Source: Aromatoleum toluvorans
GTDB taxonomy: Bacteria > Pseudomonadota > Gammaproteobacteria > Burkholderiales > Rhodocyclaceae
Reading direction: 5' to 3'
Length of the DNA: 64,000 bases
Assembly: GCF_012910905.1 (NCBI RefSeq)
Contig: NZ_WTVN01000016.1
Location: 33,817-97,816, forward strand
Of the stretch, positions 63,226 to 64,000 are shown one piece after another (position 1 is the stretch's first letter; each line of letters opens with the position of its first letter). The position numbers and the translations under genes are program-made. Below the pieces are notes generated by a model, which saw nothing but the letters and a program-made list of their open reading frames with translations, had not been told where the DNA came from and searched no databases.

Positions 63226-64000
63226 AGGTAGCCCAGCCGCACGCGGTAGTCGCCGCCGATCACCAGCACCTCGCCTTCGCCGCGCAGCACCGGCCCGGGG
63301 GCCATCGCGTTGCAATAGAGGATCTTCGACAGCGGCACGTCCACTTCGAGGATGGTGTCGCCGAACTGGTCGGCCACGTCGCGTTGTGTCGTGAACGAGA
63401 CGAGATTGTTCTGTCGTACGACAGCGCGCCTGCGGTCGAGGCGCTCGACCAGCAGGTGCTCGCCGAAGTCGTTCACGCCGCGGTAGAGGGTGAGGTGGCT
63501 GCGCCCGGGATAGAGCCAGCGGCGCAGGAAGCGCTGCGCGAATTCGTAGAGCAGGTCGAGCTGCAACAGGATGCAGTTGTTGTGGAAGCGCGCCGCCATC
63601 TTCTCCTCCGTGTAGGTCATCCACGCGGGCGACGGATAGCGCCCCAGGATCTCCTTGTGGAAGGTCGGCAGCAGGCCGAAGCGCGACTCCACCCAGCCCT
63701 TGAGCACCGCCCCCTCCTTGCCGTTGGCATCGAAACCCCAGCCGCGCAGCAGCCGCTGGTAGTTCGCACGATAGCGCTTGCGGCCGGCGGCGTCGCGTTC
63801 CGGCGGGGCATCCAGATCGAATACGGCGCGCATGTAGATCCGGAATGCCGCAACCGCATCGCTCGCGGAGCGGGCGTCGTGGAGCATCGCGAAGAGCGCC
63901 GCGTTGGTCTGCCGCACGCCGCTGATGGCAAGCGGCAGCGGGGTGTCCTGGAAGGCGCTGCTTGCCAGTACGGCGGTGGGGACGCCGATCAGGTTGGTGC
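63222..64000 (-). CDS. draT: NAD-dependent dinitrogenase reductase ADP-ribosyltransferase, N-terminus beyond window
   Basis: About 259 C-terminal residues are present; the frame remains open at the right edge (NLIGVPTAVLASSAFQDTPLPL continues the protein upstream of GVRQTNAALFAML, with at most a short N-terminal tail missing). DraT inactivates the Fe protein by ADP-ribosylation of arginine after ammonium or energy shock. Visible transferase features are the Arg in HLTLYRGVNDFGE, NNLVSFTTQRDVA and the Glu-bearing strand DTILEVDVP. It sits directly upstream of draG in one operon. Confidence 0.95.
   Translation of the reverse strand, partial: TNLIGVPTAVLASSAFQDTPLPLAISGVRQTNAALFAMLHDARSASDAVAAFRIYMRAVFDLDAPPERDAAGRKRYRANYQRLLRGWGFDANGKEGAVLKGWVESRFGLLPTFHKEILGRYPSPAWMTYTEEKMAARFHNNCILLQLDLLYEFAQRFLRRWLYPGRSHLTLYRGVNDFGEHLLVERLDRRRAVVRQNNLVSFTTQRDVADQFGDTILEVDVPLSKILYCNAMAPGPVLRGEGEVLVIGGDYRVRLGYL

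Overview
The window is high-GC DNA from a betaproteobacterium, most likely a diazotrophic, denitrifying member of the Rhodocyclales (Azoarcus/Aromatoleum/Thauera/Azospira type). The grounds are the lptFG | pepA-holC-valS gene order usual in betaproteobacteria, a Tat-type (clade I) nosZ, a nif block with sigma-54/NifA control, fixABCX and the draT-draG nitrogenase switch. This placement is inferred from gene content; no marker gene such as rRNA is present. No rRNA, tRNA, CRISPR array or complete insertion sequence was seen.

Layout. 1-5.2 kb: the end of a cytochrome b561 gene, a YceI protein, then an operon for a monohaem cytochrome c, a ten-haem MtrA/DmsE-type cytochrome and an MtrB/PioB-type outer-membrane barrel, which looks like a trans-outer-membrane electron conduit. 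5.3-16.3 kb: housekeeping (moaC, an M48 protease, tusA, valS, a small conserved gene, holC, pepA, lptF-lptG, fpr). 16.4-18.5 kb: a nitric-oxide island with nsrR, a divergent 79-aa membrane protein under a 23-bp NsrR-type operator, and an HPP-CBS membrane protein. 18.6-21.6 kb: an MFS exporter with a divergent LysR regulator, and a pseudouridine synthase. 21.6-26.3 kb: a copper island, a leftward operon of five overlapping or closely spaced genes ending in a P1B ATPase, divergent from a CopK-like copper-binding protein.

26.6-35.8 kb: a degenerate EAL protein, a chromate transporter, a patatin lipase, a CYTH protein, a zinc-finger-less DksA relative, and a ParA ATPase with a Lys/Ala-rich ribbon-helix-helix partner facing a polyphosphate kinase 2 gene across a repeat-rich intergenic region; then a GT39 membrane glycosyltransferase. 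35.9-42.8 kb: a GH17-GT2 beta-glucan synthase fusion, a Tat-exported PhoD phosphatase with two tiny candidate ORFs upstream, an M14-like zinc hydrolase and an alpha/beta hydrolase. 42.9-50.0 kb: an isolated nosZ, a MocR-type regulator, a membrane-anchored C13 peptidase, aroD and an AEC transporter.

50.1-64 kb: the nif accessory and regulatory region. nifV-nifW, ferredoxin-fixABCX-ferritin-like, a NifX-domain gene, nifA, a 189-aa unknown plus FmdB-like zinc ribbon, and nifB-nifZ-nifT are mostly preceded by -24/-12 elements. TGT-N10-ACA NifA sites can be read for four of those promoters. nifV supplies homocitrate, NifB the NifB-co precursor, FixABCX low-potential electrons, NifA transcriptional control, and DraT/DraG reversible inactivation of dinitrogenase reductase. 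The structural genes nifHDK are not in the window.
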